Shown here piece after piece: positions 18,247 to 27,280 of a DNA stretch of 64,000 nucleotides. The DNA is from Alphaproteobacteria bacterium SS10. GTDB lineage: Bacteria > Pseudomonadota > Alphaproteobacteria > TMED2. Each line of letters starts with the position of its first letter. Positions within the stretch are counted from its first letter, which is position 1. The position numbers and the translations under genes were made by a program. A model generated the notes under the pieces. The model had not been told where the DNA came from. It made no database searches and saw nothing but the letters and a program-made list of their open reading frames with translations. The stretch is from positions 194,911 through 258,910 of the forward strand of contig JAHCML010000003.1 in NCBI GenBank assembly GCA_019192455.1. Direction: 5' to 3'.

Positions 18247-18786
18247 CTAGTTCAGCTGCCAGACCTGATAGGACATGGCGATCGCAAGCGTGGACCACAG
18301 CAGATAGGGGACAAGCGCGAGGGCGGCTGGGCGGCTATAGCGGCCAAATAGAATGATCGTCGCAATGATCATCGGCACTAAGACAAGCGTGCCAACAAAG
18401 CCGAGCAGGGTGGACTGCAGTCCAAAGAACATGAATGGCCAGGCAGAGCAGGTGAGGTACTGAACCGCGAAGAGGGTGGTGCCACCCCGCCAGGCGGCGG
18501 GACGGTCCGCCGTTGCCCGCCAATAGAACCAGAGTGATACCGCCATCAGGGCGTAAAGGCTGGTCCAGGCAACGGCGAAGGCCCAGTCAGGTGGCACAAA
18601 GCTGGGCTTAGCGAGCGCTTGATACCAATCCGCAAGGCCTAAGCGGGCAACCCGGGATAGGGCGCCATTCACCCCGACCGAGAGCACAATCATCGCAACC
18701 AACCAGAGGCGGTTGGGGCGCCAAACTGTCGTCTCTAATTGTGAAACAAGTTCGTCGGCGATTGCTTGCTTTGGGATGGCGATCAT
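18247..18786 (-). CDS. tspO: TspO/MBR family tryptophan-rich sensory protein
   Basis: A 179-residue membrane protein with five predicted helices. The family core is clear: WYQALAKPSFVPPDWAFAVAW, the Trp-rich WFYWRA, and the late YLLWSTLAIAMSYQVWQLN. TspO proteins bind porphyrins and similar ligands; in photosynthetic alphaproteobacteria TspO modulates tetrapyrrole-linked gene expression (recalled). This copy has an extra N-terminal segment of about 20 residues before the first helix. It lies beside the dienoyl-CoA reductase-like gene on the same strand, 117 bases downstream of which nothing else is coded. Role here is unknown. Confidence 0.9.
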   Translation of the reverse strand: MIAIPKQAIADELVSQLETTVWRPNRLWLVAMIVLSVGVNGALSRVARLGLADWYQALAKPSFVPPDWAFAVAWTSLYALMAVSLWFYWRATADRPAAWRGGTTLFAVQYLTCSAWPFMFFGLQSTLLGFVGTLVLVPMIIATIILFGRYSRPAALALVPYLLWSTLAIAMSYQVWQLN

Positions 18787-18925
18787 TGCTGCTTTTAGCC
18801 CTTATCATTGGCCAGGTGGTTTCCCTGACCCGTTATCTCTAGCAGCGTTAAAGGTCCCGCGCGATGCAAATATCGCGTTGATTTGTCTGGCTTATGCGTT
18901 GGTGCTGATTTGCTTTTGGAAGAAG

Positions 18926-18988
18926 CGAACGATCATGGCGTGGTCGGGTTAATTGGGATCCTCGTAGCACCAGCGCCATGATCGTTCG
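18926..18988. repeat. Perfect 15-bp inverted repeat with 33-base spacer
   Basis: CGAACGATCATGGCG (18926-18940) and its exact reverse complement (18974-18988) flank 33 bases. The stem can be extended inward by TGGT/ACCA after one bulged base. It lies in the 481-base gap 18787-19267 between tspO and the CAP-RTX gene, where no credible gene is seen. There is no U-run on either side, so it is not a simple terminator. It could be a structured RNA, an operator for a dimeric regulator or a short mobile relic. Confidence 0.7.
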
Positions 18989-19267
18989 GCCCTTGCCCCA
19001 GTCTGTGCCCGCAAACGTGGTGTGACCGTTATCGGCCTACCCGCGTGGGAAAATGCCTTGGCTCAGACCCCCTTGTCGCGGTGCCCGGCTTCGGTTGGGC
19101 GAGCGACAAAGCTCGTGTTGTATATTCTTGATAAGCCATAATTAAGAAAGTGCCTAACCGGCGTTCCACCGGCCCAACGCCGCGGTGCGCCTAGGGGCAA
19201 GGTTTCGTTGTGTTGGCATCCATGGCATAAGGACAGCATTGATGACCGCAGGATTGGACTAAAACCC

Positions 19268-20803
19268 ATGGCGCTACCCTCCGCACAAGAACAAGAACTA
19301 CTTGAGTTGGCGAACCGTATTCGGGTCGATCCGGCGGGTGAGCTTGGTCGGCTTTTCTTAAGCCTGGACCCGTTGCAGGCCGTCGACCCGCTGGTGCAGC
19401 AGGCGGTCAGTTTCTTTGGTGTGGACACTAATGCGCTGCAGGCCAACTTCGCAGGTTTGAGCCAGGTGCAGGCGCTGGCCTGGAACAGTGGTACCGCTGA
19501 TGCGGCGACCATCCACAACAACCTGATGATCACCAATAATGATCAGAGCCATCAGCTGCCAGGTGAGGCGGGGCTCCTCGACCGGGTACAGGCAACGACC
19601 CCCGAGTTCGTCAATTTCGTCGCTGAGAATGTCTTTCTGTTCGGTGAGAGTGTCAGCCACTCCCACGCTGCCTATGTGATCGATTGGGGCTTTACCTCAA
19701 CCGGTATTCAGCAACCAGCTGGTCACCTAAACAGCATGACCAATGGCGATTTTAATATGGCTGGGTTTGCCGTTGGGCTGTCGCAAGCGAATGAGATTTC
19801 GACGACCCAGAATTTTATCCGTACCCCCGATGTGGGCCCGTTCGTGCTTGGTGTCGCCTTCGACGACAATGATGGCGATGGCCAATACGATGCGGGTGAG
19901 GGGCTGGCCGGGATTACCGTCACCGTGAATGGTCAGGCCACGGCAAGCTGGGCCAGCGGTGGTTATCAGATTGACCCGGGTGTTAGCGGCCCGGTGACGG
20001 TGACGTTCAGTGGCGGCGTTCTGGCGGCCCCCATCTCAACCACGATTGATCTTGGATCAACCAACCGGAAGGTGGACTTGGCCCTGGTGGGTGATGCCAA
20101 CACTGCCGTGCTTATGGTGCGTGATGATGGCGATTACGCTGGTATCGATGCACAGCTAACCGCCGATCCCGTGCCACCAGTGGTGCAAACCATCACCGGG
20201 ACGAATGGATCAGATGCGGTGCAGATGACCGACGCCAGCGAGATTATGACGGCGCTGGCCGGGAATGACGTGGTGCGTGGCCTGGGCGGTGATGACCTGA
20301 TCTATGGCAATACCGGTCAGGATCTCATCTACGGCAATGTGGGCGCGGATACCGTATTCGGTGGCCGGGATGAAGATACGATCTTTGGCGGCCGGGATAT
20401 CGACATCATCTACGGCAATTTCGAGGCCGATAACATCTACGGCAACCTTGCCGATGATGTGGTGTTTGGTGGCAAGGGGGATGACCGCATCTTTGGCGGT
20501 GCGGGTAACGATACCCTTCGTGGCAACCTCGATAATGATGCCCTGTTCGGCAATAAGGGCGATGACGTCCTAATTGGCGGCAGCGGTGCTGACTTCTTCC
20601 ACTTTGGTGCCGGGCAGGGTGTGGACACGGTCAACGACTTCAACTTCCTCGCCGGTGACCGGGTGGTCTTAAACACTGGTGCCTTCACGGTTCAGGCATC
20701 GGGCGCCAATACCCTGGTTCAGATTAGTGACGGCAGCACCTTGATCCTGGCCGGTGTCGATGCCACTACCTTCGACCAAGTGGCAGCTATCATCTCGGCC
20801 TAA
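19268..20803 (+). CDS. CAP (SCP/PR1-like) domain protein with RTX repeats
   Basis: A 511-residue protein. The start [16 protein letters not shown] opens exactly at a CAP domain of the bacterial type: [32 protein letters not shown] and the [10 protein letters not shown] / AAYVIDWGF segments fill residues 1-175. A calcium-binding SdrB-like or dockerin-like patch follows ([21 protein letters not shown], about 200-220), then a beta domain. From about 320 to 470 run nine-residue RTX repeats with YGN, FGG and FGN turns. The end ([16 protein letters not shown]...) is the usual post-RTX secretion region. No signal peptide, so type I secretion is likely. CAP-RTX fusions occur in alphaproteobacteria (recalled); the substrate of this CAP domain is unknown. 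Confidence 0.85.
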   Translation: MALPSAQEQELLELANRIRVDPAGELGRLFLSLDPLQAVDPLVQQAVSFFGVDTNALQANFAGLSQVQALAWNSGTADAATIHNNLMITNNDQSHQLPGEAGLLDRVQATTPEFVNFVAENVFLFGESVSHSHAAYVIDWGFTSTGIQQPAGHLNSMTNGDFNMAGFAVGLSQANEISTTQNFIRTPDVGPFVLGVAFDDNDGDGQYDAGEGLAGITVTVNGQATASWASGGYQIDPGVSGPVTVTFSGGVLAAPISTTIDLGSTNRKVDLALVGDANTAVLMVRDDGDYAGIDAQLTADPVPPVVQTITGTNGSDAVQMTDASEIMTALAGNDVVRGLGGDDLIYGNTGQDLIYGNVGADTVFGGRDEDTIFGGRDIDIIYGNFEADNIYGNLADDVVFGGKGDDRIFGGAGNDTLRGNLDNDALFGNKGDDVLIGGSGADFFHFGAGQGVDTVNDFNFLAGDRVVLNTGAFTVQASGANTLVQISDGSTLILAGVDATTFDQVAAIISA

Positions 20804-20808
20804 AATCT

Positions 20809-21342
20809 ATGCGTGGTTTCTTCTCAGTTGGCGTTGAGGGGATGAGTAAGCCCGGCAATGCTGGCAACCTCATCCGTACGGCCCATTCCTTTGGCGCGAG
20901 TTCGTTCTTCGCGATCGCCCCAGTGGTGGATTTTGGCGAGGTCCGGTCCTCCGATACCTCCGATGCGTTTGAGCATCTGCCGTTCTACCAATACCAAACG
21001 CCAGCAGCGCTAGAGCTGCCTAAGGGTGCGCAATTGGTTGGGATTGAGCTGGTGGACGCATCAATCCCGCTGCCTAGCTTCCGCCACCCAACCCGGGCTG
21101 CATATGTTTTGGGCCCAGAGCGTGGGGAGTTATCGCCGGAGATGCAGGAGCGGTGCGATTTCCTCGTGCAGATCCCGATGAGCTTCTGCGTCAATGTCGG
21201 CGTGGCGGGTGCCATTGTGATGTATGACCGGATGATCTCCATGGGCCGCTTTGCAGAGCGGCCGGTCCGCGCGGGTGGGCCGACCGAGGTGCTTACCAAA
21301 CACAAACATGGCGGTCAGATCATTCGATCCAACCGCCAGTAA
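20809..21342 (+). CDS. SpoU/TrmH-family RNA 2'-O-methyltransferase
   Basis: A 177-residue SPOUT methyltransferase. All three family motifs are present: motif 1 NAGNLIRTAHSFGA with the catalytic Arg, motif 2 AYVLGPERGELSPEM, and motif 3 IPMSFCVNVGVAGAIVMYDRM, where Ser/Asn and the knot form the SAM site. Length suits a single-domain TrmL/TrmH-like enzyme acting on tRNA; the exact target nucleotide cannot be read. It starts six bases after the CAP-RTX stop, so it is probably cotranscribed, though a functional link is not obvious. The C-terminal 25 residues are basic. Confidence 0.88.
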   Translation: MRGFFSVGVEGMSKPGNAGNLIRTAHSFGASSFFAIAPVVDFGEVRSSDTSDAFEHLPFYQYQTPAALELPKGAQLVGIELVDASIPLPSFRHPTRAAYVLGPERGELSPEMQERCDFLVQIPMSFCVNVGVAGAIVMYDRMISMGRFAERPVRAGGPTEVLTKHKHGGQIIRSNRQ

Positions 21343-21366
21343 TGTGGCTCAATTTTCAGCTTAAGC

Positions 21367-22065
21367 TCAGTACCGAATGAACGGGTTGATCAACCGGCCA
21401 ATTGGACCGGTGAGGCGCAGCGGTGCCGTGGTGACCGCGAGGCAGTAACAAACCTCATGATCATCGGCGATCGGCTTATGCTCGACATCACTGTCAGTGA
21501 AGGCAAGATCACCGCGCTGGAAATGCCCGCGCTCATCCGCGAAGGCACCTTTCAGGACGAGCGTCAGCTCCGCACCCTCATGGGTATGCTGGGGCATGGC
21601 GGCACCGGGCTGGATGCGCATCATTTTGGTGCGCACCATATCGTTGCTACCAACCTGCAGGGTAACTTCGTCCAGACCGCGTAGGACATTCGTCCAGGGT
21701 AGGTCTTCAAGTGCCGCGTTGAGGTAGCCACGCAGTGGCTGTGGCACCGTCATATCGCCGCCATCTGCATGGGCACTGGCCACGGCTTGCTCAACCGGCT
21801 TCTCAAGCGACTGGTCCAGCCGGGCCATAACGCCAGCGAGGGCATCATCAGCCATTTCGGCAGCATCCAACTCGCCCAAGGCGGCACCGCCAACGGCTTC
21901 ATATTCTGCAATTTTACGACGGCATAGCGGGCAGAGCGCAGCATGGGTCGCAATGACTAGGCTCTCCGCCTCGCCAAGCGCGCCGCTCGCATAATCCATC
22001 AGCAGTAAATCGTCAGGGTGGTGATGTACCATCTCGCCCAGCCGGTTTTCGTCCTCTGCTGACAT
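21367..22065 (-). CDS. chrR: Zinc-dependent anti-sigma factor ChrR
   Basis: Cytoplasmic zinc-binding anti-sigma factor that holds RpoE until singlet oxygen or organic peroxide releases it. Every metal ligand known from Rhodobacter sphaeroides ChrR (recalled: His6, His31, Cys35, Cys38; His141, His143, Glu147, His177; Cys187/189) is present at identical spacing: H16, H41, C45, C48 in the anti-sigma domain (HAALCPLC), and HTHEGAE, EHKP and CYC in the cupin domain. The start at MSAEDENRL leaves ten extra residues; MVHHHPDD eleven codons later matches the ChrR N-terminus even better, while an in-frame ATG at 22173 overlapping rpoE would add 36 unusual residues. It follows rpoE directly. Confidence 0.93.
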   Translation of the reverse strand: MSAEDENRLGEMVHHHPDDLLLMDYASGALGEAESLVIATHAALCPLCRRKIAEYEAVGGAALGELDAAEMADDALAGVMARLDQSLEKPVEQAVASAHADGGDMTVPQPLRGYLNAALEDLPWTNVLRGLDEVTLQVGSNDMVRTKMMRIQPGAAMPQHTHEGAELTLVLKGAFADERGHFQRGDLAFTDSDVEHKPIADDHEVCYCLAVTTAPLRLTGPIGRLINPFIRY

Positions 22066-22153
22066 TACCCTTATTTGCTGTCCGGCACCAAGACCGGCGG
22101 GCAAATCAGAGTGTGATTTGCAACCGTCGGTAGAATAGCCGGCCTCTTGCCAA

Positions 22154-22840
22154 TTATTCCGGTTGGTCGTCATCGTTTAGCGCCCTTCGCAACTTGATCA
22201 AGGCCAAGCGCAAACGCGACTTGACCGTCCCGAGCGGTAGACCCGTCTTCTCGGCAATCACGCCATGGGCATGATCATGATAGAAGGCGAGGCGGACCAG
22301 CTCAGCTTGCTCTGCGGGCAGCTCAGCAATCGCGGCACGGATGTGCTTAGCCTGGTCGGAGGCCGAAACCACCTCATCAGCTAAGGCATCTGGTTCTTGC
22401 ACCAAGGCAGGATCATTGGGGTCCAATGCCGGCCTGTTCTCCCGACGCAGCACATCAATGCGCTTGTTCCGGGCGATGGTGAAGATCCAGGTACTGGCAC
22501 CAGCCTGCGACGGATCGTAAGTCGCTGCCTTGTGCCACACGGTTAACAGTACTTCCTGTGCCAAATCCTCAGCCGCTGCGTTGGCCATGCCGAGTCGCAG
22601 CAAATAAGCCTTCACGCGGGGCGCAAAGTGCTCAAAGAGGGCGGCGAAAGCGTCCCGATCCGTTCGTTCCGCAATTGCTGTGATCATCAGATCAAAGCGC
22701 GGCTCGCCGGTCGGTCCAAAGGATGCACTGTCTGGCATGCGGCCATTCAAAAGTGCGGAAGCCCCTTTTACAAGAGGCATATTAGCACTTTCTGAAGCCG
22801 GTTTGCCGGTCCGAGATTGGATGGGTTGCACCACAGTCAT
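22154..22840 (-). CDS. rpoE: ECF sigma factor RpoE (ChrR-controlled group)
   Basis: A 228-residue ECF sigma factor. Region 2 runs from about residue 55 (AIAERTDRDAFAALFEHFAPR) through AEDLAQEVLLTVWHKA to STWIFTIARNKRIDVLRR. Region 4 has ELPAEQAELVRLAFYHDH and the helix-turn-helix HGVIAEKTGLPLGTVKSRLRLAL. The downstream chrR identifies it as the singlet-oxygen/peroxide RpoE type. The first 40 residues vary in this family; MPLVKGASALL at codon 21 is an alternative start. AAGG precedes the ATG used. It is likely autoregulated (see the TGATCC element upstream). Target genes in the window were not found with certainty. Confidence 0.92.
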   Translation of the reverse strand: MTVVQPIQSRTGKPASESANMPLVKGASALLNGRMPDSASFGPTGEPRFDLMITAIAERTDRDAFAALFEHFAPRVKAYLLRLGMANAAAEDLAQEVLLTVWHKAATYDPSQAGASTWIFTIARNKRIDVLRRENRPALDPNDPALVQEPDALADEVVSASDQAKHIRAAIAELPAEQAELVRLAFYHDHAHGVIAEKTGLPLGTVKSRLRLALIKLRRALNDDDQPE

Positions 22841-22868
22841 ATGCCTTTTTCGCGCAAACCCGCAGTTT

Positions 22869-22874
22869 GGATCA
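22869..22874 (-). promoter_or_regulatory. Candidate RpoE-type -35 element (TGATCC) before rpoE
   Basis: Read on the minus strand, TGATCC lies 29 bases before the rpoE ATG. TGATC is the -35 hexamer of R. sphaeroides RpoE promoters (recalled). About 16 bases further on there is CGAAAA, a poor match to the expected -10, and spacing leaves a very short leader. Autoregulation is plausible but not shown. Nothing else is recognised in the 220-base gap 22841-23060 except the start region of the divergent ialB-like gene. Confidence 0.35.
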
Positions 22875-23060
22875 CGCCATGGCCGTATTTGAGGCTACTT
22901 TTTGCCTGGGATTTCCGTTATCCCAGAAGAACGGGCGCTAAATTGCCCTTGCCAATGGTTGCGGCAAACCGCGATCTTGGTTAGGACAACCTTGGCGTCC
23001 ACGGTGGTTTTCGGCATTTGTCGGACATTACACCGTCCCACCTTTTATCTCTGATGAAGT

Positions 23061-23603
23061 ATGGCCCCCATGCGTAATCTGTTGTTTTCTCTCCTGGCCC
23101 TGACCTCTGTTTTCGCAATCTGGCAGGCCGGTGGCCCGGTCGACGCGCGCGCCGCTGAACCACGCCTGATTGGTACCTTCCGTGATTGGAGCGCTTATGA
23201 GTTCCAAGATAACAGCGGTAAGGTCTGCTACATGGCGTCCCGTCCGATTAAGGATGAGGGTAACTACACCCGCCGCGGCGAAATCTACGCGCTGGTGACT
23301 CATCGCCCAGACGACCGTAGCTTTGATGTGGCCAGCTTTATCGCAGGCTATACCCACCAGGCTGGCTCTGATGTGTCCGTCCAGGTTGGTAGCAGCAGCT
23401 TCGATCTGTTCACCCAGGGCGACACCGCCTGGACCCGTGATACCGAGACGGACCAATCGCTGGTTAGCTCAATCCGCAAGGGCAATCGCATGGTTGTGCG
23501 CGGCACCTCTAGCCGGGGCACGCTGACCACCGACACCTATAGCCTGTCCGGCTCCTCCGCCGCATATGAGGCCATCAGCAAGGCCTGCGGCGTCACGCCG
23601 TAA
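23061..23603 (+). CDS. Invasion-associated locus B (IalB) family exported protein
   Basis: A 180-residue periplasmic protein. A Sec signal (MRNLLFSLLALTSVFAIWQ...ARAAEP) precedes a mature part with the family outline: an early FRDWSAYEF, a Cys in GKVCYMAS, the Asp-rich VTHRPDDRSFDV strand, and the closing KACG motif. IalB proteins are widespread in alphaproteobacteria; the Bartonella member affects erythrocyte invasion, but most are periplasmic proteins of unknown role (recalled). The Met at 23070 is an equally good start. Transcribed divergently from rpoE-chrR and closed by its own terminator. Confidence 0.82.
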   Translation: MAPMRNLLFSLLALTSVFAIWQAGGPVDARAAEPRLIGTFRDWSAYEFQDNSGKVCYMASRPIKDEGNYTRRGEIYALVTHRPDDRSFDVASFIAGYTHQAGSDVSVQVGSSSFDLFTQGDTAWTRDTETDQSLVSSIRKGNRMVVRGTSSRGTLTTDTYSLSGSSAAYEAISKACGVTP

Positions 23604-23684
23604 CGCTTGGCGCGAGGCAGCTGCCTTTCTAAGCCACTCGACAAATTCATGTTGCTCGGGCAATGTCTGGGCATCGCATAGAAC

Positions 23685-23714
23685 AAACGCCGGAGCTGTC
23701 GCACCGGCGTTTTT
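23685..23714 (+). terminator. Rho-independent terminator after the IalB-like gene
   Basis: AAACGCCGG (23685-23693) pairs perfectly with CCGGCGTTT (23704-23712) around a ten-base loop, followed by more T. It separates the IalB-like gene from rlmN, which starts 40 bases further on. Confidence 0.9.
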
Positions 23715-23753
23715 CATATGCCCGATCTGTAAACAGAGTTGAGAGCCAGACCC

Positions 23754-24920
23754 ATGGGTGCCGACGCCCACGCCGAAGCCTTTGCCGCCCCAGCTGCGGG
23801 CGCCGACGGATTGCGCCCGCTAATCGGGCCATCCCGGGATGAGCTGCGCGCCGAGATGAAGGCGCTGGGTATTCAGGGTTTCCGGGCTGATCAAATCTGG
23901 AAATGGGTCTATCAGCGCGGCGTTACTGACTTTGCCGACATGTCCAACCTAGCTAAGGACCTGCGCGCCAAGCTTCCGGACATGTTCACCCTTGCCCGGC
24001 CTGAGATCATTGAGGATCAGGAGAGCACGGACGGCACCCGTAAATGGCTGCTGCGTATGGCTGATGGGCAAGAGGTTGAGACCGTGTTCATCCCTGAGGA
24101 TGATCGCGGCACGCTTTGCGTCTCTTCCCAGGTTGGCTGCACGCTTACCTGTAAGTTCTGCCATACCGGCACCCAGCCGCTGGTTCGGAATCTCGGCCCG
24201 GCCGAGATTGTGGCCCAGGTGCTAGTTGCCCGCGATGCGTTGAATGATTGGCCATCGGGGAAAGAAGACCGGCGCCTCACGAATATCGTCCTGATGGGTA
24301 TGGGCGAGCCGCTGTTCAATTATGACAATGTGGCTGATGCCATGCGCATTGTGATGGATGCCGATGGTATTGGTTGGTCCAAGCGTCGCATTACCCTCTC
24401 GACCTCTGGTGTGGTGCCGTTGATCCGTCGCTGTGGTGACGAGCTGAATGTGAACCTCGCCATCTCGCTGCATGCTGTTACTGACGAGCTGCGCGATAAC
24501 ATCATGCCGATCAATCGGAAGTATCCGATTAAAGAGCTGATGCGTGCCTGCCGTGAGTACCCCGGCGTCAGCAATTCGCGCCGTATCACCTTTGAATATG
24601 TGATGCTGAAAGGGGTGAACGATACCCCGGCCGATGCCCGTCAGTTGGTCCGCCTGCTGCGCGGTATTCCGGCGAAGGTCAATCTGATCCCGTTCAACCC
24701 GTGGCCTGGCGCGCCGTATGAGTGCTCAACGCCTAAGGCCATCACCGCCTTTGGCGATATCGTGGTTCAGGCTGGCTATCCGGCGCCAGTCCGCGCGACC
24801 CGTGGTCAAGATATCCTGGCCGCCTGTGGTCAGCTTAAATCCGCCAGCCAGCGCCAGCGTGCGGCGGACAAGCTGCGCGCCATCGCGGCCAACCGGGCCA
24901 AGGCTGAACCGGCAGACTAG
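23754..24920 (+). CDS. rlmN: Dual-specificity 23S rRNA/tRNA adenine-C2 methyltransferase RlmN
   Basis: Radical-SAM enzyme that methylates A2503 of 23S rRNA and A37 of several tRNAs. The 388-residue protein has the Cx3Cx2C cluster motif (CTLTCKFC, Cys129, 133 and 136), followed by [11 protein letters not shown], the [12 protein letters not shown] loop, and the C-terminal [14 protein letters not shown], whose Cys carries the methyl intermediate. The ATG used is preceded by GAGAG; a TTG 15 bases upstream in frame is unlikely. It is monocistronic here, between a terminator and a convergent RTX gene. The last 25 residues are an Ala/Arg/Lys-rich tail. Confidence 0.96.
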   Translation: MGADAHAEAFAAPAAGADGLRPLIGPSRDELRAEMKALGIQGFRADQIWKWVYQRGVTDFADMSNLAKDLRAKLPDMFTLARPEIIEDQESTDGTRKWLLRMADGQEVETVFIPEDDRGTLCVSSQVGCTLTCKFCHTGTQPLVRNLGPAEIVAQVLVARDALNDWPSGKEDRRLTNIVLMGMGEPLFNYDNVADAMRIVMDADGIGWSKRRITLSTSGVVPLIRRCGDELNVNLAISLHAVTDELRDNIMPINRKYPIKELMRACREYPGVSNSRRITFEYVMLKGVNDTPADARQLVRLLRGIPAKVNLIPFNPWPGAPYECSTPKAITAFGDIVVQAGYPAPVRATRGQDILAACGQLKSASQRQRAADKLRAIAANRAKAEPAD

Positions 24921-24936
24921 TTAAGCATCAACTGAG

Positions 24937-27030
24937 TTAGTTGGTCGGATCACTGTCGAAGAACAGGATCTGCAGCGTCGCCGCTGCGCTGGACGGTGTG
25001 CCAACCAGGGTGATTGATTCCGTTGTCATCGCGCCCGGCGGGTTGAACACGAACTGCAAATCACCAGACGCATTTTCGGTCGCCAGCGCCAACACATCCT
25101 CAAATGATGTGACGCCAAGTTCGACATCGATCAGCAGCTGATCCTCGCCCCCGGCGAAGTCGAGAATGATGTCATCGCCATCACCCCGGCCGAAGCGGAA
25201 GGTGTCCGCGCCAAAGCCACCGGTTAGACGGTCAATCCCTGCCCCGCCTGAGATTGTGTTGTTGCCATTGCCAGCCACGATCTGATCATCGGCATCGCCG
25301 CCAAAAGCATTCTCAATACTGGTTAGGGCAAGGACCTGCTCCTCACCCTGGAAGTTGGTGAAGGTCGCCGTGCTGGCCACCAAATCAATGTCCAATGCGC
25401 TTTCAAACCCGTTGAAGTCGACAGTGTCGTCGCCCAGGCCGCCATTCAGGGTGTCACTGCCGGTTTCTGGCTGCAGAAGATCATCACCCTTACCGCCAAA
25501 TAGGGCGTCATCACCGCTGCCGCCGATTAGGGTGTCGTTGGCGAGGTTGCCATACAGCACGTCATCGCCGCTGCCGCCGATCACCAGATCTGCGTCCTTA
25601 CCACCAAAGCCGGTGTCGTTATCGAAGCCGAGATCAATCGTATCCGCGCCCTGGTTGCCATAGGCCAGATCATTGCCAGCAGAAGTTGAGATCACGTCGT
25701 CGCCGAAGGCGCCCCGTATGTTTTCGTTCAGCGTTGCGCCGGTGATCGTGTCGTTAAGACCGCCGGCGATCAGGACCTCAATCTCACTCAGTGATGTGGT
25801 GCTGGTAACGCTGCTCTCGTCGGTAAACGTGACCGTGGCCCCTGCCACTGGGTCGAGATTGATGGTCAGGGCGAGGCCGATAAAGGTGAAGTCGATGCTG
25901 TCCGTGCCTGCACCGCCGACCATGACGTCATTGCCCCGGGTCGCAATGAAGTGGTCATCGCCATCCTGGCCGAAGAACAGGTTGTCCTGACTGTCCCCGG
26001 CAAGGGTATCTGCACCGGCTGTGCCGACCAGGTTCTCAATGCCAGAAATCTGACCGCGGTTCTGAACCACGCCATCAACCAGCAAGCTGACGGCACTGGT
26101 CTCAAACTCAACGATAAGGTTTGCGGCGCCAAGGACAGTGAAATCGACGATGTCTGTGCCCGCACCACCGATGATGGTGTCGTTATCGGCACGGCCGATG
26201 ATGGTGTCATCGCCATCACCGCCATCAAGGAAGTCAGCATTCTGCAACCCATCCAAGCGGTCATTGCCGGCACCCGCCGTCAGCACGTTGGAGGTGGAGG
26301 CGCCCACCAGATTATCGTTCCCGGTGGTGGCGACAATATTCTCAAGGCTCGTGAAGCTGTGATTGACGATGGCGAGGCCGGTGTTGAAGCGGATGGTCCC
26401 GTCAAACAGGAAAACCTCTAGCGTGCCGGTGAGGCTTGAGTAATCAGCCGTGTCGAAGCCAGAGCCGCCAAGCAAGACATCCGCACCGGTGCTCGGGATG
26501 AACACATCATCATCCCGTCCGCCAAACAGGGTGTCAGCGCCAGCCCCGCTGACCAGCGTGTCATTGCCGAAATTGCCATAGAGGCGGTCATCGCCATCGC
26601 CGCCTTCGAGGCGGTCGGCATCCTGACCGCCATAGAGTAGGTCGTTACCAGTTCCACCATTCAGTAGGTCGCTGGCCTGGTTGCCATAGATGGTGTCAAA
26701 GCCGTCATCGCCAAAGGCCGTATCAGCCCCTTGCCCGCCCAAAAGTCGGTCAAAATCGTCACCGCCGCGCAGCCGATCATTGCCGTCGCCACCATCGAGG
26801 GTATCGGCACCAACATTACCGTAGAGTAGGTCGTTGCCAGCATTACCGTTGATCCGGTCGCCAACCAAACCGCCATCCACACTGTCCGCGCCATCCCCGG
26901 CCTCAACCACGTCTGCGCCGTTAAGGGCCAAGATACCGTCAGCGCCTGCCGTGCCTTCAATGGCATCGATACCCTCGGTACCGATGATGATGTTCGCGGT
27001 ATCTGGAAAGCTATCCTGGGTCAGCGACAT
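24937..27030 (-). CDS. Large RTX (hemolysin-type calcium-binding repeat) protein, 697 residues
   Basis: Almost the whole protein is built of acidic nine-residue calcium-binding repeats. A first block (about 20-185) includes [16 protein letters not shown] and ends at a PS-TGADVLLGGSGFDTADYS segment. Three further blocks follow, each separated by 50-60-residue beta inserts of the type DYSSLTGTLEVFLFDG or DFTVLGAANLIVEF, a layout seen in mannuronan epimerase R-modules and large RTX adhesins. The C-terminus (FRFGRGDGDDIILDFAGGEDQLLID) is the serralysin-like end with the secretion signal. No enzymatic domain is visible and no signal peptide. It is likely exported by a type I system not encoded here. 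Confidence 0.88.
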   Translation of the reverse strand: MSLTQDSFPDTANIIIGTEGIDAIEGTAGADGILALNGADVVEAGDGADSVDGGLVGDRINGNAGNDLLYGNVGADTLDGGDGNDRLRGGDDFDRLLGGQGADTAFGDDGFDTIYGNQASDLLNGGTGNDLLYGGQDADRLEGGDGDDRLYGNFGNDTLVSGAGADTLFGGRDDDVFIPSTGADVLLGGSGFDTADYSSLTGTLEVFLFDGTIRFNTGLAIVNHSFTSLENIVATTGNDNLVGASTSNVLTAGAGNDRLDGLQNADFLDGGDGDDTIIGRADNDTIIGGAGTDIVDFTVLGAANLIVEFETSAVSLLVDGVVQNRGQISGIENLVGTAGADTLAGDSQDNLFFGQDGDDHFIATRGNDVMVGGAGTDSIDFTFIGLALTINLDPVAGATVTFTDESSVTSTTSLSEIEVLIAGGLNDTITGATLNENIRGAFGDDVISTSAGNDLAYGNQGADTIDLGFDNDTGFGGKDADLVIGGSGDDVLYGNLANDTLIGGSGDDALFGGKGDDLLQPETGSDTLNGGLGDDTVDFNGFESALDIDLVASTATFTNFQGEEQVLALTSIENAFGGDADDQIVAGNGNNTISGGAGIDRLTGGFGADTFRFGRGDGDDIILDFAGGEDQLLIDVELGVTSFEDVLALATENASGDLQFVFNPPGAMTTESITLVGTPSSAAATLQILFFDSDPTN

Positions 27031-27280
27031 GGTTCTGTTCCAAGGGCGGTTAACAACTGGGCGCGATGCGGTTCATTCGCTAGTAAAACGATACTGCCTG
27101 CGGGGAGTTCAGCAAAACAGCCATCGAATCGGGCGTTGCATTGATTCGCCGCTGTGGCAATTGCATCGGCTACATAGGTGGTCTGACCGGTGGCTGCGCT
27201 GTTGATTTGCGGCGCCTTACCCCCTAACGTTCTGGCGCTTTTCCGCGTTCTGCGGGTCCGTTCTTCAATCCGGCAAACTT

